From Chlamydoabsidia padenii (taxonomy: Eukaryota; Mucoromycota; Mucoromycetes; Mucorales; Cunninghamellaceae), in the NCBI GenBank assembly GCA_025330725.1, contig JAIWND010000008.1, forward strand, positions 372,001 through 436,000: a DNA stretch of 64,000 nt, given 5' to 3'. The position numbers were made by a program, and so were the translations under genes. The notes beneath the pieces were generated by a model. That model was given only the letters and a program-made list of their open reading frames with translations. It was not told where the DNA came from and did not search any database. The number at the start of each line of letters is the position of its first letter. Within the stretch, counting starts at the first letter, position 1. Shown piece after piece: positions 22,523-37,500 of this stretch.

Positions 22523-25500
22523 TTAAGCAGCTACAAAACTAAAGTATTGACGAAGAGCATCAGATAGAGCTTCGGGAAGACTATTGATGTCACGTAGGAC
22601 CATAAAGTATTGGAAGGGGAAGGTTTCTAGGTAAGGAGCCATTTGCAAAGAGAGCTTGCCATTAACAGTGGTGTATTTGACGTTGGTCATGTTAAGAATT
22701 GAGTCCTTTTCCGGTTTGTTGTCCACCACAATAAAGATGATCATCACACGTTCGTCCATTGCCCGTCGTACCAAAGCCCGAAGTGTTTCGTGGTTTTCAC
22801 AGATCCCGTCGGAAATGATTAGTTGTAATTGCCAGAGTTCCGAATTGTGAGCAGCACCACCCTTTGCATTTTCAAAGAGTCCCAAAGAGCTTTCGACCAG
22901 ATTCTTAACATAGGTTTTTTGTTGAGCAAAAGTGAATTGTTGAAGCACATTCGCACCGGATTCAGCAGTAAAAGGTTGATCAAATGGATGGAGTAGTCGG
23001 ATACGTTCACCAAAGGAAGTAATGCAAAGATCACCGACTTCAAGTTGAGACATGGCCTTGGAAATCAATGAGAGAGTTTCATAAGCGAGTTGGACAGAGT
23101 GGGATTCAGACATCGATTTCGAATCGTCCACCGAAATCATCACCTGGTATTGTCGTTTGCTAGGTTTCGTACGGCGTAACCAGATCTTGTCTTTCTTGAA
23201 TTGACTTGCGATGTAAGGGATGATCTTCTTCATGTTGAGTCGTTTGCCAGTACGGTAATCACCCTTGAGTTTTGTTGCCAGAGTAGGTTCCAGAATCAAT
23301 CGCAATTGTTCGCACAAGCCCATTGCCAAATCATGAGTCAGATTTTCATAGCCTTGCCAGAGATCACGAGCTTGTTGTCCATCCCGACCTTCTTCACGCC
23401 ATTCAGATACCCGGTTTTCCAATTCTTCACGCATTCTTTCAATGTCTTGCTGATCCAAGGGGTCCCGAGCAATCACAGATTCATCTACTGTCAGACCATG
23501 CTTCTCTTCTTCACCACCATCGATTGTTGAGTCACCCCCATTGGGAAGTTGTTTGCCTGTGACCACACCACCACGTTGATCCGAGCCATCATGTGAAGGT
23601 TGATCCAAGTTTTCTTTAGGTAAAGGCATGGTATCGATCGTAGAATCCATCGGTTCATCTTCGTCCATTTCTTCACCAGCAAGTTGATCATCATCTGCCA
23701 CCATTTCATCGTCCATAGCACCAAGTTTCAAATCTTGCAGTTGATCAGCCGAAGCATTACCCATAGTTTGCATATCGTGAGCATCGTCATCGTTTCGGAC
23801 ATATTCAAACGCATTGTCTTCGTTTACTTGTACGTCGGTATCATCCTTGGTGTCTTTTTCTTCAGTAGCTTCCTTGTCATCATCGTCGTTTTCTTCATCT
23901 TCTTGATCAGCCACATCACCAAGTCGTCGGCGCCAATTTTCGAGTGCATCACCCAGACTACGTTGAGGATTAGTCTTGGCACTGTTCTTGTTGTCATTTT
24001 CATCATCATCAGCCGGCTGTTCATCTTCATCCTTCGCTTGGTTAGATCCACGGTCAGCGACACCCTTGTTAGGTTGCTTCATGTTGTCTTGCTGATCATC
24101 GTCATTTTCACCATCGTTGTCGTCTTCACCTTGCTTTTGACCACTAGAGCTCATGCTGGATTTGCCGGTTTCACCTTGGACACCAAATTGATTGTCGGCA
24201 ATGGCTTCACTGTTAGGTTGTTCACGGTTTTGACCCTTGGTTTCTTGTTGATCTTCGTCTTCTTCTTCGATCGTCATACCTTGTTTTTGCTGGTCGTCTT
24301 GTTGTTCCATGTCACCATTGTTGTTATCATCGGTATCTTGTTGGTCGTCTTCTTGCTGTTCTTCGGGCTCGTCACCTTCGTCCTTGACCTGAGCAGTAGC
24401 ATCGTCCATTTCTTGATCACCATCACCATCTTCTTGTTGTTGGTCATCTTCAACAGCGTCTTGAGGAAGATTGTCGAGAGGATCCTGGAAGGGTTCGTCA
24501 TCAGCACCATCACCTTCTTCTTGTTCACCTTCAACAGTAGGTTCGTCAATATCCATACTATCTTGGAAATCGTCGTCGTTCTTTCCATCTTCATCTTGAT
24601 CACCATCGTCGCCCATATCCATATCATCAGGTAAGTCCAGAGTTTCAGCTTCAGGAATATCTGCATTTAACTTGTCACCGGCTTGATTTTCCACCGCATC
24701 TTCGTCTTCGCCTGCTTGTTCTTCATTGTCATCACCTTCTTGATCACTACCACCTTGCTGATCGTCATCACCTTCATTTTGATCCGCCGTTTCGTCCTTT
24801 TGATCAGATTTGTCGTCCGCCTTGTCACCTTGATTTTGCTTGGGAGGATCAGTGTTATCTTCTTCTTCTTGAGCAACAATATCAGTGTCCTTTTGTTCTT
24901 GCTGATTTTGACCTTGATCATCCACCGTCTTGTCGCTTTCCTTGAGGTTTTCTTCGGCTTCATCACCCCACATCTTGTCGTCCACAGCATCAGGGTCCAT
25001 ATCGTCGACATCACCAATTTGTTCATCAGGATCTTCTTCGTCAGAGTCAGAGTCAGATTCTTCTTCTTCTTCATTAGGTTCCCTATCTTCCAATTGGCCT
25101 TCAAAGTCGTTTTCCATATCCATACCGTTCTTTTCTTCTTTGGTTTCCGGCTTGTTGTCTTCGTCTTTTGATTGTTCGTCGTTTTGAGTACCAAGGACTT
25201 GTTCTTCATCTTCAATCTGTTCGCTGACGTCCTTGTTGCCTTCGCCTTCACCCATACCAGTACCATTAGTCATTCCATCTGCGTCACCTTCTTCTTCATC
25301 AGAGGCACCTTCAGGCATACAGAACCCTTTACTGATGATAATAGTAAATGAGTTGATGAGACAGTAGGTCATTTTAACCAAAGATTTATGATGAACGAGA
25401 ATTTCACCAAGAGTATGTTGAGTCAACCACATGTATTGTTGTAAGAATGGATAAACTTGCTGCAATTTAGTTTTGATTTCCAGTCGAAGGACGTCAGAGT

Positions 25501-28500
25501 TGTTGTGCAAAGAGAGTTCCTGGGCAGTCGCGAGCAAGCCAACACAGCGCTTGGTCAGTACTTCCAGATGTAAAGCATTGGCAAGAGTGAATTGTTGAGT
25601 ATGAGTAGATTTTATGTAATCATCAGCCATTTCGTCTTCATAACCTTCAGCATCAGTCTTGTCCACCGCCGGTGTTTTGGCTTTCTTCAAATCTTGCACA
25701 GCAACCAGAATAGCATCCACCAAAGAGTAAGATTTATCTCGGAGTTCAATCATTGCTGTATCATCAGAGTTCATATCGATAGAAGAGTCCACCACCAACT
25801 GTTGTTGTTCCATATATTGAGTGATTTGGTCGACGATAGGGTACAAGACATGACAAAATTGTTCATTCTGTTCTGCAATCTCCAAAAGTGATACAGAGAC
25901 CGAGGACAAGGACGATATTTCTTGATCCAAACCAATAGCCACATCATCCGACAGGACCACCACACCAGTCGAAGTCTGAGGATAAACATAGCGTTGACTA
26001 AATATATGATCCGTATTTTTTTGCAACTTGATTAATGTGTTCCATAAACCGTGTACCTCATCCAAAGGTCCCTGATCATTTGTCGTAGTGTACTGAAGTT
26101 TCATTGTCGTCAAAGCTTGTTGGAGCATAAAGGTAATTTGATCGATGTACATTTTGTGTCGAGTCAAACGTCCACCAAGATTGGTATCAGATGTAAGAAG
26201 TACAGAATAGCCGTCGGGTGTTGTAGGTAGATCAAATAGAGTGGCCAGTTGGACAGAAGCACCTTGTAAGGTTCGCATAGTTTCTTCAAATCGAGAGAAG
26301 ATGGATCGTTCCTTGGTGACCAAGTGGAGCATGTGTTCGGTAGCAGCCATACTTCGTTCAACTTCCAACATGGACAAATCTTTGCTGACCTGAGTTGTGC
26401 CAATAGATCGAAGATGAGTCAAACGAGCAATACAGCGGTAGTAGTAGTCATTCGCCTTGGTCCAGACACCCATCATATCTTGAGATAATCCACAGAAGCT
26501 GGAAAGTCGAGGAGTCACCAGATGAGCACCTTCCACGAGCACCTTTTCCAACGCAGCAGCAGCTTCAACAAAGAGAATCGAGGTATCAGCGTTTTGTTGC
26601 ACCAAAGTTCCTGAAGTACGCCACTTGAGCCCCAGACGTTTTAATTCCTTTAGGAAGTCCACCATAGCCTTCTTCTTGAGCAATTTCTGATTCTTCACCA
26701 TGGACTTGTTTTCATCGGTCATAACAGCAGGTGTTTCCTTTTGGAAGTTCTTGATTTGGCCAATAATTTCAGACACAAAGGATTCCAGAGGAAGTTGTTG
26801 AGTAGGAGTTAGGATGTGTTTTCGACAGACATCTTGCATTTTTGTCAAGGTGCCATTCAGATTGATCAAATGTCTTTTAATTTCGGGAGCAGTCGAGTAG
26901 TCATAGCCTGTTTCGATTGCTGGTACAGTGGTTGTCGATGTAATCCAGAATCGAGATTGGCCAAGTTGATCCATAAATCCTTTGTTAGTGTCGTTGTACC
27001 GCTTGTCATCACCATACTGGAACATTGCTCGTTCTTCGTTGTAGTTAGCGATCACGGTCAGCATCGAGTTGTTGAGCACATCACGGTATTTTCGAATGCA
27101 CTTGTGGAGTTGTCGATGAGTTTTATAAGCGCTTTGTTTCAGGGCATAAATATTGACATCCTTCCAGGTAGCAATCTTAACAAAGTCCTTGAGATCCTTT
27201 TCGATGGGTTTCCGCAATTGATTAAGCATGGTTTGAGAGTGATCCTTGAATTGAGCATAGTAGAGATAAGAGTTCCGTAAGATAGTAGACACCTTGAGAT
27301 AATTCTTGCGTTCCCCACCAGAAGTTATATGAGCCTGCAAAAGAGTTTGGCGGTAGAAGGAGTCAACCATTTTCAAGCGGGGTCCGAATTCAATAAGAGA
27401 GGAGCTTTGCAAGAATTGATCCAGAGCAGACAACAGTTCGGTAGTGCTCTTCTTCACTTGCTCCTTGTCACCGTTAAATTCAGAGTTATTGACAGCATCA
27501 TAGAGATGGAACCACCAATTAAACACCGAGTCTTGGCAAGTCTGTTCTTGTACAGCGAGAAGTTTTGGCCAGCAGTTGAGTTCCAGTTGACGCCAGCGTA
27601 TAATCATACTAATCAATTCATCCCGTTCGGTCTTGATGGAAACATGTTTAGCAGCATAGGCTTCCCAGTCTTCAGATTTTTGTAACAATAGTTCAACACC
27701 AGTAAGGAACTTGGCCACAGGAGAGGTAATAGAGAAGCCAAGGATTCGATCGCAAATGGTCACCAGTTGTTGTAACACTGCATGTTCAGGCCATTCAGAG
27801 AGAATAGCATTGACACGAGTTCTGAAGCGACGTAATACAGGTTCCACCATCTTTGCTTCACCAACGTTTTCGCAAGTGTAAAAGTCGTAGATGTCATTGC
27901 TTGTCATGGAGAATGAATCATTGGATTCTAAACGGCGGATGGCGATATCAGTAACACGCAGATGACCAGCATGGCAAACACGGTCAGTAGTATAACCAAA
28001 GGCAGAGGTTGTTAGATTGGAGAGTTGACCAGCGATGACATAAGATTGAAGAGTTTCCTGATTCCAATTTTTAGTTTCTTGACGTGATACAATGTTGTGT
28101 TGGAAGTCATCAAAGAGGGCCCGATGAAGTTGACCAATTTGTTGAATATCCTTAGCATCCAAAACAGATTCTTCTTCTACGTCAGAGGGCACAGAGGATG
28201 ACTTGGTGGCATCGTCGTCGAGAGTAAGATCCGCAAAGTCGTCATTAAAATCAGCAAACACCTTCTTCATGTCCATTTCTTCAAGTTCTTCATCCGTTGC
28301 TGTTTCGTATTTTTTGGCCCGAGTCTTGTAAAGTTGTTCCTTTTCAGCATCCTTCTGGCGTTTGTATTCTTGAGCTGATTTCCAAATGTAGACGATTTCC
28401 GAGAAGACAACATTTAGCGAGTCCAAATCACCAGGCTGCATATAACCACCATTGTAGATACCAATGACGAGATGTTGAAGGACCACGATCAAAAGACGCA

Positions 28501-31500
28501 AATAAAATGCCCATTTTCGGTTGGTAGGTGCCCGTTCAAATATAACCGCCTTCACAGCATCCAGTCTGGACGGTGTCGCTAAAGTATGCCAGTCTAGATC
28601 TTGGGAGTGAGTAGAAGCATCAGGGTTCCGGATCAAAAGTTGAATGACTTGGCCCAAGAATGCATCCATGGGATCACGACGATGGATAGAAGTCATGAGA
28701 CGCAGACCATATTTGATATCGTCAACAGCGACAAGAAGAGGTTGGAGAATATCACGATACAAAGGATACTTGGCTTGAATTCGGTCGATAAATTGTAGAG
28801 CATTGCCTTGGAGTAGCTGTTCGCGTTGCATCACCGTTTCTTTGTTGACATGGCCATGTTCCAAATCATCAACAAGAGATTCCACATTTTTGCCGAGCAT
28901 GCTGCTTTGCAAGTACCTTAAATCCACAAAGATGTCGTCGAGTTGAGATTGCTTGGGACGTAAGGAGAATGTCGTGAGAGTGGTTGAGAGCTGATCATCG
29001 ATGGAGGCGAGTTTCGACTTTTCAAGTTCGATCGAGATATTGGTGTCGTTACCGGTGATGATAGTTTCGATAGTGTGTCGTGCATCAATAATATCAGTGT
29101 GTTGTTGTTTCTTTCTTGTTAGCAGATCCACATGGAGGCGAGGTTCAGCAGTGGGGTCCGCAGGATAATCAGGCACATAGCACGCCACGAATGACAGGCC
29201 AAGTAGAGTACGAGCTTTCCCAACAGCAGTAAAGAAGAGTGATTCCTTTTTATCAGCATAATGTTGAATAGCGTCAGACAAAGAAGACATGACCAAAATA
29301 TAGTAGCCATTGAATTTGTGTTCCTTCAATTGTTTGACCAAGATTTCCAGTGCCGAGCGAACTTGATCAACGCCATTACTAGTTGTTGAATCAGAGACAT
29401 GACCACCGACTAGAGACAAAGCATTGGCATAAGATAAAACAGTAGCCAAGTTAATGGAGATCGCGGCATGTACTTCAGAGGAGATGGATGTGGAAGAGGA
29501 TGCTGTGAAGAGCTATAAAAATAAAAATAAAAATAAAGTAAAAAAAAAAGTTTTGTCTAGATTTTGTTGCTATATCACTTACTTGACAGGCCATAGATAT
29601 GAGCATCACAAGTTCAGTAGTCAAGCGATTCAAAGTATTCACATGAGATGCCAAAAAGGATTTGAGGTTCTTCAGTTGTTTCAAAGCAGTATCCAGTCTA
29701 TCCGTTCCAATATGATCAACAGAGCATCTAAAATAAAATAAAAATGTGACATGAGATGTTGTCCATCATACCACTTCTTCTTTCTTACTTACAGTATATT
29801 CAAACAAGCCAAAGTTTCCACACTTTCAAAAAGGTTAAGCGATCCACCTGACACCACCAAGTTCTAGAAATAAAAGAGAGAGAAAGCGTTAGTGCAGGTC
29901 AAGAATTCAAAGATACATTTTTATCACCTACCTTTTCTTTTGAGCTAGAAGTTAATTGATACAAGTCAGGTTGAGTGACACTTGATCTCCACAGTCGTTG
30001 TTGCCATTGATGCACGGCGTCTTGAATCAAACCAGGAAGTCCAACTTGATTATTTTGTGAATCTACAAAAAGAGAAGAAAAAGAAAAAAGAAAAAGTTAA
30101 AAATTCCAGCCTTGACTCCACTCCATTCTCCTGTAAGCTTACGATCGGAATCTAAAAGCCAAATCAATCGCTGGTATGGTACCACATCCAGAGGAGGCCG
30201 AGAAGTCTTGTTCAAAGTAAACCAACGGAATGCCTTTAGCTTTTCAAGGAGAGCCACAGGAGATTTCTAAAAAGAAGAGGAGTTATATATTGCATATAAT
30301 CTGAATCAAGACATTCATTTTGATAGACTTACCGATTGACACACATCCAGGCACAGTTCTGATAACAGGCGCATTTCCTTTACTATGCTGGTATAATCGT
30401 ACAAGGGCATCATAGCAGTAATCCAAGATCCATTTTCTTCAGTTAATTCCACATCAGCAGAGGGAAGTTGATTTCGAATAAACTATAATACAAAAGCAAG
30501 GGTGTCAATTCAGTTGTTCTATGTCAGCCATGCATTAATCCTTACCGTTGGTAGTTGTTCCAAAGATTTGGCAAGCTTTTTAGCATCCTTGTCATTATTT
30601 TCATCCAAAGCATAAAGAGTAGCAATGCCTTCAATAAGAGTTTCCTTCACTTCAGTTGATGTATTAAGAATAAGGTGATTTCCAGTCAACTTGTGATCTA
30701 TTTTACGCCGCAAAAAAATAAAAAATAAAAAAGTTAGATTACCAAGTTCATTGCATTCAACTTTGGTGTTCCCTTACCGTTTTGAGCATTATGGTATGCA
30801 TTCAAGCGAGCATTAATATCCAAAAGTTCCACTTCCAGAGCATAGAGTTTTTCTGAAGATAAAGTAGCAGGTCCAAAGTAGTTCCACAATTCCTTCATAG
30901 ATCTTGATGTTTCAAAGTCAAATGTCGACATGATTCGGTCAATCCCATCACAAGCGGCGACAAAGAGTGACACAGGGAAGATTTGTTCCAACATGAATCC
31001 CTTGATGGAGCGTAGTACGATCAATAGGTTGTCCAATGGCAAGTGGTCAAATTGTGTCAATTCCCAGGCAAAGTCGTAAAGATCCAGAATTTTGCTGATC
31101 GCATTGAAGACCTAATGAAATATAAAAGCAAAGTGTGAATATTGTTTCAAGGGGGGGGTTTAAAGTGAGGCAACTTACTTGTTCCGAGGCATCTTCATAA
31201 CCTTTTTCATTAATCCATTGGACTAAAGCGTTATTGACATGAGCAAAGAATGGATACAGTTCAGCCACGACAGGATGTAGGAGTTGAGAAGTACTGATGC
31301 GACCTTCTTGTAGACAGAATGATTGTTGAATTACTGTCAAACTGGCCACCTTCAAGCGTTGTGAGTTGTTTCTAGTTGTCATCAGAGCATATTCTTGTTT
31401 ACATAGTCGAATAAATAATAGGTAGGCTTGTCGTACCTACATAAATAAAAAAAAATAAAAAAGTTAGTTTCCACTGCATGAAAGTTAAAGCTGATTTTTA

Positions 31501-34500
31501 CCTTTATAAGAAGTTCACCAGTGGCGGAGTTTACTTGCATGAATAGAGGATGTGCCCTAAAGGTTTGCACAAGGTAACCAAGTCGTTCCAAAGTACTAGG
31601 TATGTTGATTGAGTATCTTTGGGAAATAAAGGCCAGCCATCGGCGTCGAATACCATAATCATCCATTGTCATCGATTCCATAAACAAATCGCCTGCGATA
31701 TCAATGTGACAAAGATGCTGTTTCTTGAGACGGGCATCATCGTCGTCGGTTCGTTCTTGTTGTAGGAGAGACAGTAAGTAAGCACCTTGTAAAGCCACCA
31801 TTGCCAATCGAGAATCTTCACGACATAGATCACCGCCAACAAAGAGAGGACAGTTTGATGGTGATATTATTGACCGGATGATTTCGGCATCAGTATCCAT
31901 TTCCATAAAGGACGCCAACGATTCAGGTACATCCTTGATATCCACAAATACTTGATAAAAAGATTCCCTGACTGCATCCTTCAGAGTTTGACCGCGTTGA
32001 AGACGCTCGATGATGTAGCTAGCCAATAGGAGATAATCACGGACATTCTTGTTCTTGCCAAAGTGTTTGCGCTTGATGGCAGCTTCTTCTTGTAGTTGAT
32101 TGAGAATCAGGGGCATTCGAGAACCACGGAGACCAATTCCATTAGTAAGCTTGGCAACATCTTGAGCATTGTTGTTCCAGTGAGAGTCAACAAGTGCAAT
32201 TTCAATACCGCGATTTCGCATTGCCCGAGAGAGTTCACCATTTTGAGGATCCGCCGTCATAAACATCCGGAAATTGGGATGAGGAGTAATCACTTTGACT
32301 GTTCCATCCACCAGACCACGTTCGTTCACCATCAAGACCCCGTTGTTTTCAAAGAGAGGATTCAATCGATCAAGTACAGAAGGGTTACACAAGTTGGCAT
32401 TGTCGATCAGAAGCCAATGTCCATTTTCCAAAGCATTTATCAAAAGACCGTCGATCCATTCGAATTTACCCGCCACAGAGTTCTTTTCCAATTGTTGTAA
32501 CTTTTTGACCGATTCCACTACTGCCGCAACCGAGGCCTTCATTTCCAAGTCCGATGTAGCATTGATACCATTCAGGACCGCAGACACAAGGCTATAATCC
32601 AATACATCGTTTGTATGATGTTCAGATTCATGTCGCAAGTGTTGTTGTTTTTCGAGAGCAAACCAGGCGTCACTGAGTTGACCGACGTGTTGTAATGTCA
32701 GTTGTCGTTGTTGACCTTGATCCGTTGTTGTTGATAGTCGACCCAAAAGATGTTTGGTAGCACGGTTAGTAAGGCTGCGTAGCGTGTCGACAATAACTTG
32801 ACGATGACGGTTAAGATCCACTTGTTCAAACCCACCGAGCAATTCCATCGTATCGACACTGTTGTTCATGGCGAATTCTTCTAGCTTGTTTCCAGTCAGT
32901 TTGCTGAGTAGTCGGACCAAAGAAGTTTTCCCAGAAGCGGAAGGACCAGTAACGATCGCCATCCAGCTGGATTCCACACATTTGATCAAGGATTCCAAAG
33001 GAGACAAGAATGATTGTAAGATGTGATCCTGGTGTTCAAAGGCATCCAATGTGTCGTCAGTGCATTTAGCTCTAGGCAAGCATGAATGACCAATCACAAG
33101 GTGTTCTGGTGTAAGAGCATAATGAGGATGTTGAGGACGAGTATATTTGCATTCAAAGACAGATTCATAAAGAGCCACCACCTTGAGACGATCTTCGTTA
33201 GTTCGCATACGCTGCAAATAGATGATGCCGAGATATTCCATAGGATCTGTTACATTATTTGCCTGCATAAGTTCTAACCATCTAAAAACATCACGGAGAT
33301 TGAATTCCCATGGGCTGCCTTTCCGACCAAAGCTGCATCTGACCATCGTTTCATGATACATTGTCGTATTGAAGGTAATCATTCGTTGCAACGTGTCCGC
33401 CTTGAATTCAGGGAAGAGGTGAGTACAGATAAAGAGCAGATCATCGGCCGTCAGCTGTTCCACATATACTTGAGTAAATCGATTCACAAAGGACTTGGGT
33501 AAACCTTTTCGACCACCACCTTGCTGCAAAGGATTTTGGGCACCAAACACACGGAATCCAGGAGCACAAAAGAATTCTCGGTCAAGTTCAGGAATATACA
33601 CGGCACCACGATGATCCAGACAGGAATTGAGACCTTCCAACACAGATTGAGAAGCCAAATTGAGTTCATCTAGCAAAACCCAGTCGCCCGCCTTCATTGC
33701 TTGTAAAAATGGAGCATCACGCCAAGCGAACTCACCACTGTTACCACCTTCCACAGGAAGATCAGAGCCAAACAAGTCCATCAGATCGGTTTGTTCAGAC
33801 AAGTTGATGCGCACCAAATTATGACCAGATGCCGCCGCCAAAGCAGAGACCAAACTAGTTTTCCCGACACCAGGACTTCCTTCCAAGAGAATAGGCTTTT
33901 TCAATTGCATGGACCGGATCACGCGCATCGCATTGTCGCCCGTTGTAGGAGCCAGAAGAGTAAACTTAATGTCGGCCCTATCCAAATTACCGCGAGGGAT
34001 GTGGAATGGCCCAATAGCAAATTGTTGATCAGTGATGGAAACCGCAGCACCATCGACACCCAGTACAGTTTTTTCGTCAGCATTTGCATCACCTACCAAT
34101 TGGCGTAAACACTTGAGACGGAATTCCTTCAAGCTATTACCAGCCAAAAATGAGCCAGATGATCCATGTGAGCCGAGACCATCCAACAATACAATACAAG
34201 CACCATGAGCATAACAAAGTTGAGGATCCAATCCATTATCAGCGCCGGTATTCATAAACTTGACCCAAGATAAGATGTCTCTAAGAGATACCACAGCCCG
34301 TGATTGACCCAATGCCTTCATGTACCAGTTGATAAAGTCGAGCATTTTGGCAGCATACTCCTCCAAGCTAGCATGAGAGATCTGTTCCGTGATGATATTT
34401 ATCAAATCGTCACGATCCGTCACCGCAGGGACCCAGATTTCAGTAAACCGATTTCGTAGAGCAGGTGAGAGTTCCTTTTTGCCATAGTCACCACCAGGGT

Positions 34501-37500
34501 TCATCGTCGCCAAGAATTGGAAGGACTTTGCCCCAGTGAGTTCTTCAACATGTTTACCACCCTTTTCAGCAAGCACCAAGAGACGACTAGGTTCAAGCAC
34601 AGAGTTGAGACGTTCTAAAACAGAGTCATCCGCCAATGAGATTTCATCCAGTAAAAATAGGTGACCTTCCCGCATTGATTGCACTAAAGGACCATCATGC
34701 CATTCGAAGAGAGGTTTTGGTTGATCATCTTCCATGGTTTCTAGAGTCGCATCGGAAGGCTTTTGACGAATGGGTCGTTGTCCACCAAGTAAATCCCCAG
34801 TTTCGGTATTTTGATGACAATTTACAATGTGTAGTTCCCGTCCATAAGTTTCTGCTAACATTTGACAGACAGTTGTCTTGCCACACCCAGTATCACCCAC
34901 CAGCAAGACAGGTTCGTTGAATTTGAGGCAACGTGCAACCAAAGTAAATAATCGCTTCATCGCCTTTGTCCAAACCAAAGAAGTATCTTGACCAGTTTGA
35001 GTGGCATGGTCTCGAAGCATTTTGTCGTAGATGGCGAATTCCTCGAGTTTTGATGTGTCGTAAATATCGTTTTCATCCAATTTTACCCGCATGACAGATT
35101 CCAGGACTTCTTTAACCACCGCCTTTTCTTCGTCCCGGCGACATCGTTCGGCCAAAAGCATATATCCGTGTTCCGCTAATTCTTGGTAGCCTTCAGGATC
35201 CCGACCAGCCCATCGGAAAAGATCACGAAGGGTGATGAATCCATGTCGTTGTTCAAAGATACGAGTGCTTTGTCGACGTTCCATTAAAGTCTTGTATACC
35301 TGGACTAGACGTTTGCAGTAAGAAGGAGCAATTTGACACCGTTGAGACAAGATGGTTTCCAGTTCTTCTTCAGGAATATCATCAAAGTGGAGTTCCAAGA
35401 ATCGGTTTCTGAAAGCACGAGACAATGCCTTACGACCACCATAAAGACCAGCAGGATTTTGAGTGGCAAAGAGCATAAAGTGAGGATGAGGCTTGACCAC
35501 TTCCTGAGTTTCCGGAATCAGCAGTTCACGATTGTCATCAAGCAAACGATTCAAAGCTTCCAAGACATCAGAGGGAGCCAAATTCAATTCATCCAATACA
35601 ATCCAATAGCCATTTCGAAGAGCTTCAACCAGCACACCTTCTTGGAATACAAGTTTGCCGTCAGAGTTGGAAACATAGGTACCAAGATATTCCTGCAAAT
35701 CGGTATGTTCATGATTGTTGATACGGACAAAGCGATGGCCTGTTTTCTTGGCAAGATATTCGATCATACTTGTTTTACCAGCTGAGGTGGGGCCTTGAAT
35801 CAAAACAGGGAATTTCCGAGACATGATCACACGCGCCAGGTTGTAGAGCTTGGTTTCCACCGAAGGAGTCATGATGTAATGAGGATCGTCGATAGGATCA
35901 AATTGACCTTGCTCCAACCAAAAGTATCCAAATTGAATAAAGTTATCGGCAGGTTGTCGAGGAATCTGAGTGATAAGGTGATTGGTGTTGGTGGTTGTGC
36001 TGAGGATCGTCTTGAGAATCAGTTTATGCATGAGTGTTTCACTTTCCTTGTTAAGTTGAGTCAAGAATGTCATGCAAAAACCTTCGTAAAGTGATCGTCG
36101 TAAACCATAAGTGGAGTAGATCTGGAGGACATACGTTAAAGCACGCGCCAAGGTACGGATACTAAAGTGAGGTCGTTGATTTGCACCATCCACGAGTTTA
36201 TGTTGTTGAGATAGCTTCTTGGCCTCCATATAGAATTGAGCAACATCATCGCAAGCACGTTCATCACCAGTGGCCACAGGAAGGATGTATTGTCGTACGA
36301 TTTGAAGCAAATCTTCATACTTCGTGTCGGGAGAGTGGACGTAGAATTCGGTGAATCTGTTGCGCAAACCGGGAGGGAGATCACGCTTGCCAACATCAGT
36401 AGCAGGATTCATACAGGCAAAGAGACGGAAATTGGGATGGCGTTTAATCGGTTCGATATCACCCTTTTCAGTCAACACCAATGAGCCTTCAGCATCTTCG
36501 AGCAAACCAGATAAGCATTCCAAAGTTTCTGTTGTAGCCAAATTGATTTCATCCATGAGAATCCAATCACCTTGTCGGACCGCCTTCACCAATGATCCTT
36601 CCATAAAGCTAAAGACAAACTTATTCTGGGACTGGACCTGTTGCACTTCAAATGCTGCCACATTGTTTCCAAATGCTTTCCATGCTTGACGAAGTTGAGG
36701 AGAAGAAATTCGTTTGGTTTCCGTGGCTGTTGATTGATCATCTTCGACTTGGAATTTTTGCTGGGACATCTTGATTGATTGTTTCATCAGGGTGACAAAG
36801 TTGGTCCATTTTTGATGCACAAAGGATTTACGGACCACCTCCAAAAACTTTGCGTTTTTCTTTACCGAGAATGTCTTTTCAAAGAGTTTTTCGAATTCTT
36901 CACGCAAGGGAATAGCCAAAACCTTTCCGTCCACTGGTTTGAATCCACCCAGAAGATCAGAGCTATCAGATTGTTGAGATAAGTTGACCACCACCAGATT
37001 TTGATGCATCATATCCGCCAAATGTTGTACCACAGTTGTTTTGCCCGTACCTGTTTCCCCTACCAAGAGAACAGGTTCAACCAAATGTACAGAGACAGCG
37101 ATTTTTTCCAAAAGACGTAAAGCATGACCAGTAGTGGCAAAAGGACGTTGCTTTTCACGTTTCACCATTGATTGTTTTTGTTTCTGGCGACCACTGGCTG
37201 CAATTGAAGACAAGTTAACACGCCCCACTCGGACATTCGTTCCAGACACATCAAAAGCAGGCTTGTATTGGTCAATGTAGTGGCGCACCATAGCTTGTGA
37301 GATCTGCAAAGGTTCACCAAGTTTTTCCAAAACTACAACCCAAGTAGCATAATCTGAGATCATCCCACAGAAACAATCGACAGCTTCACTGAATAAATCT
37401 TGACGGATAGATTCATCTTGACCAAGACCATTACCGGTACCGAGTCTTGACCCAAGTAATGTGTCGATACGGTAGCACCATTTCATGAGATCGCGTGTTG

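Noticed and set aside
23684..25171. Long plus-strand open frames of 316 and 162 codons
   Set aside because: They lie opposite the Asp/Glu/Gln-rich part of midasin. The reverse of such codons reads as Ile/Val/Phe and rarely gives stops, so these are mirror artefacts.
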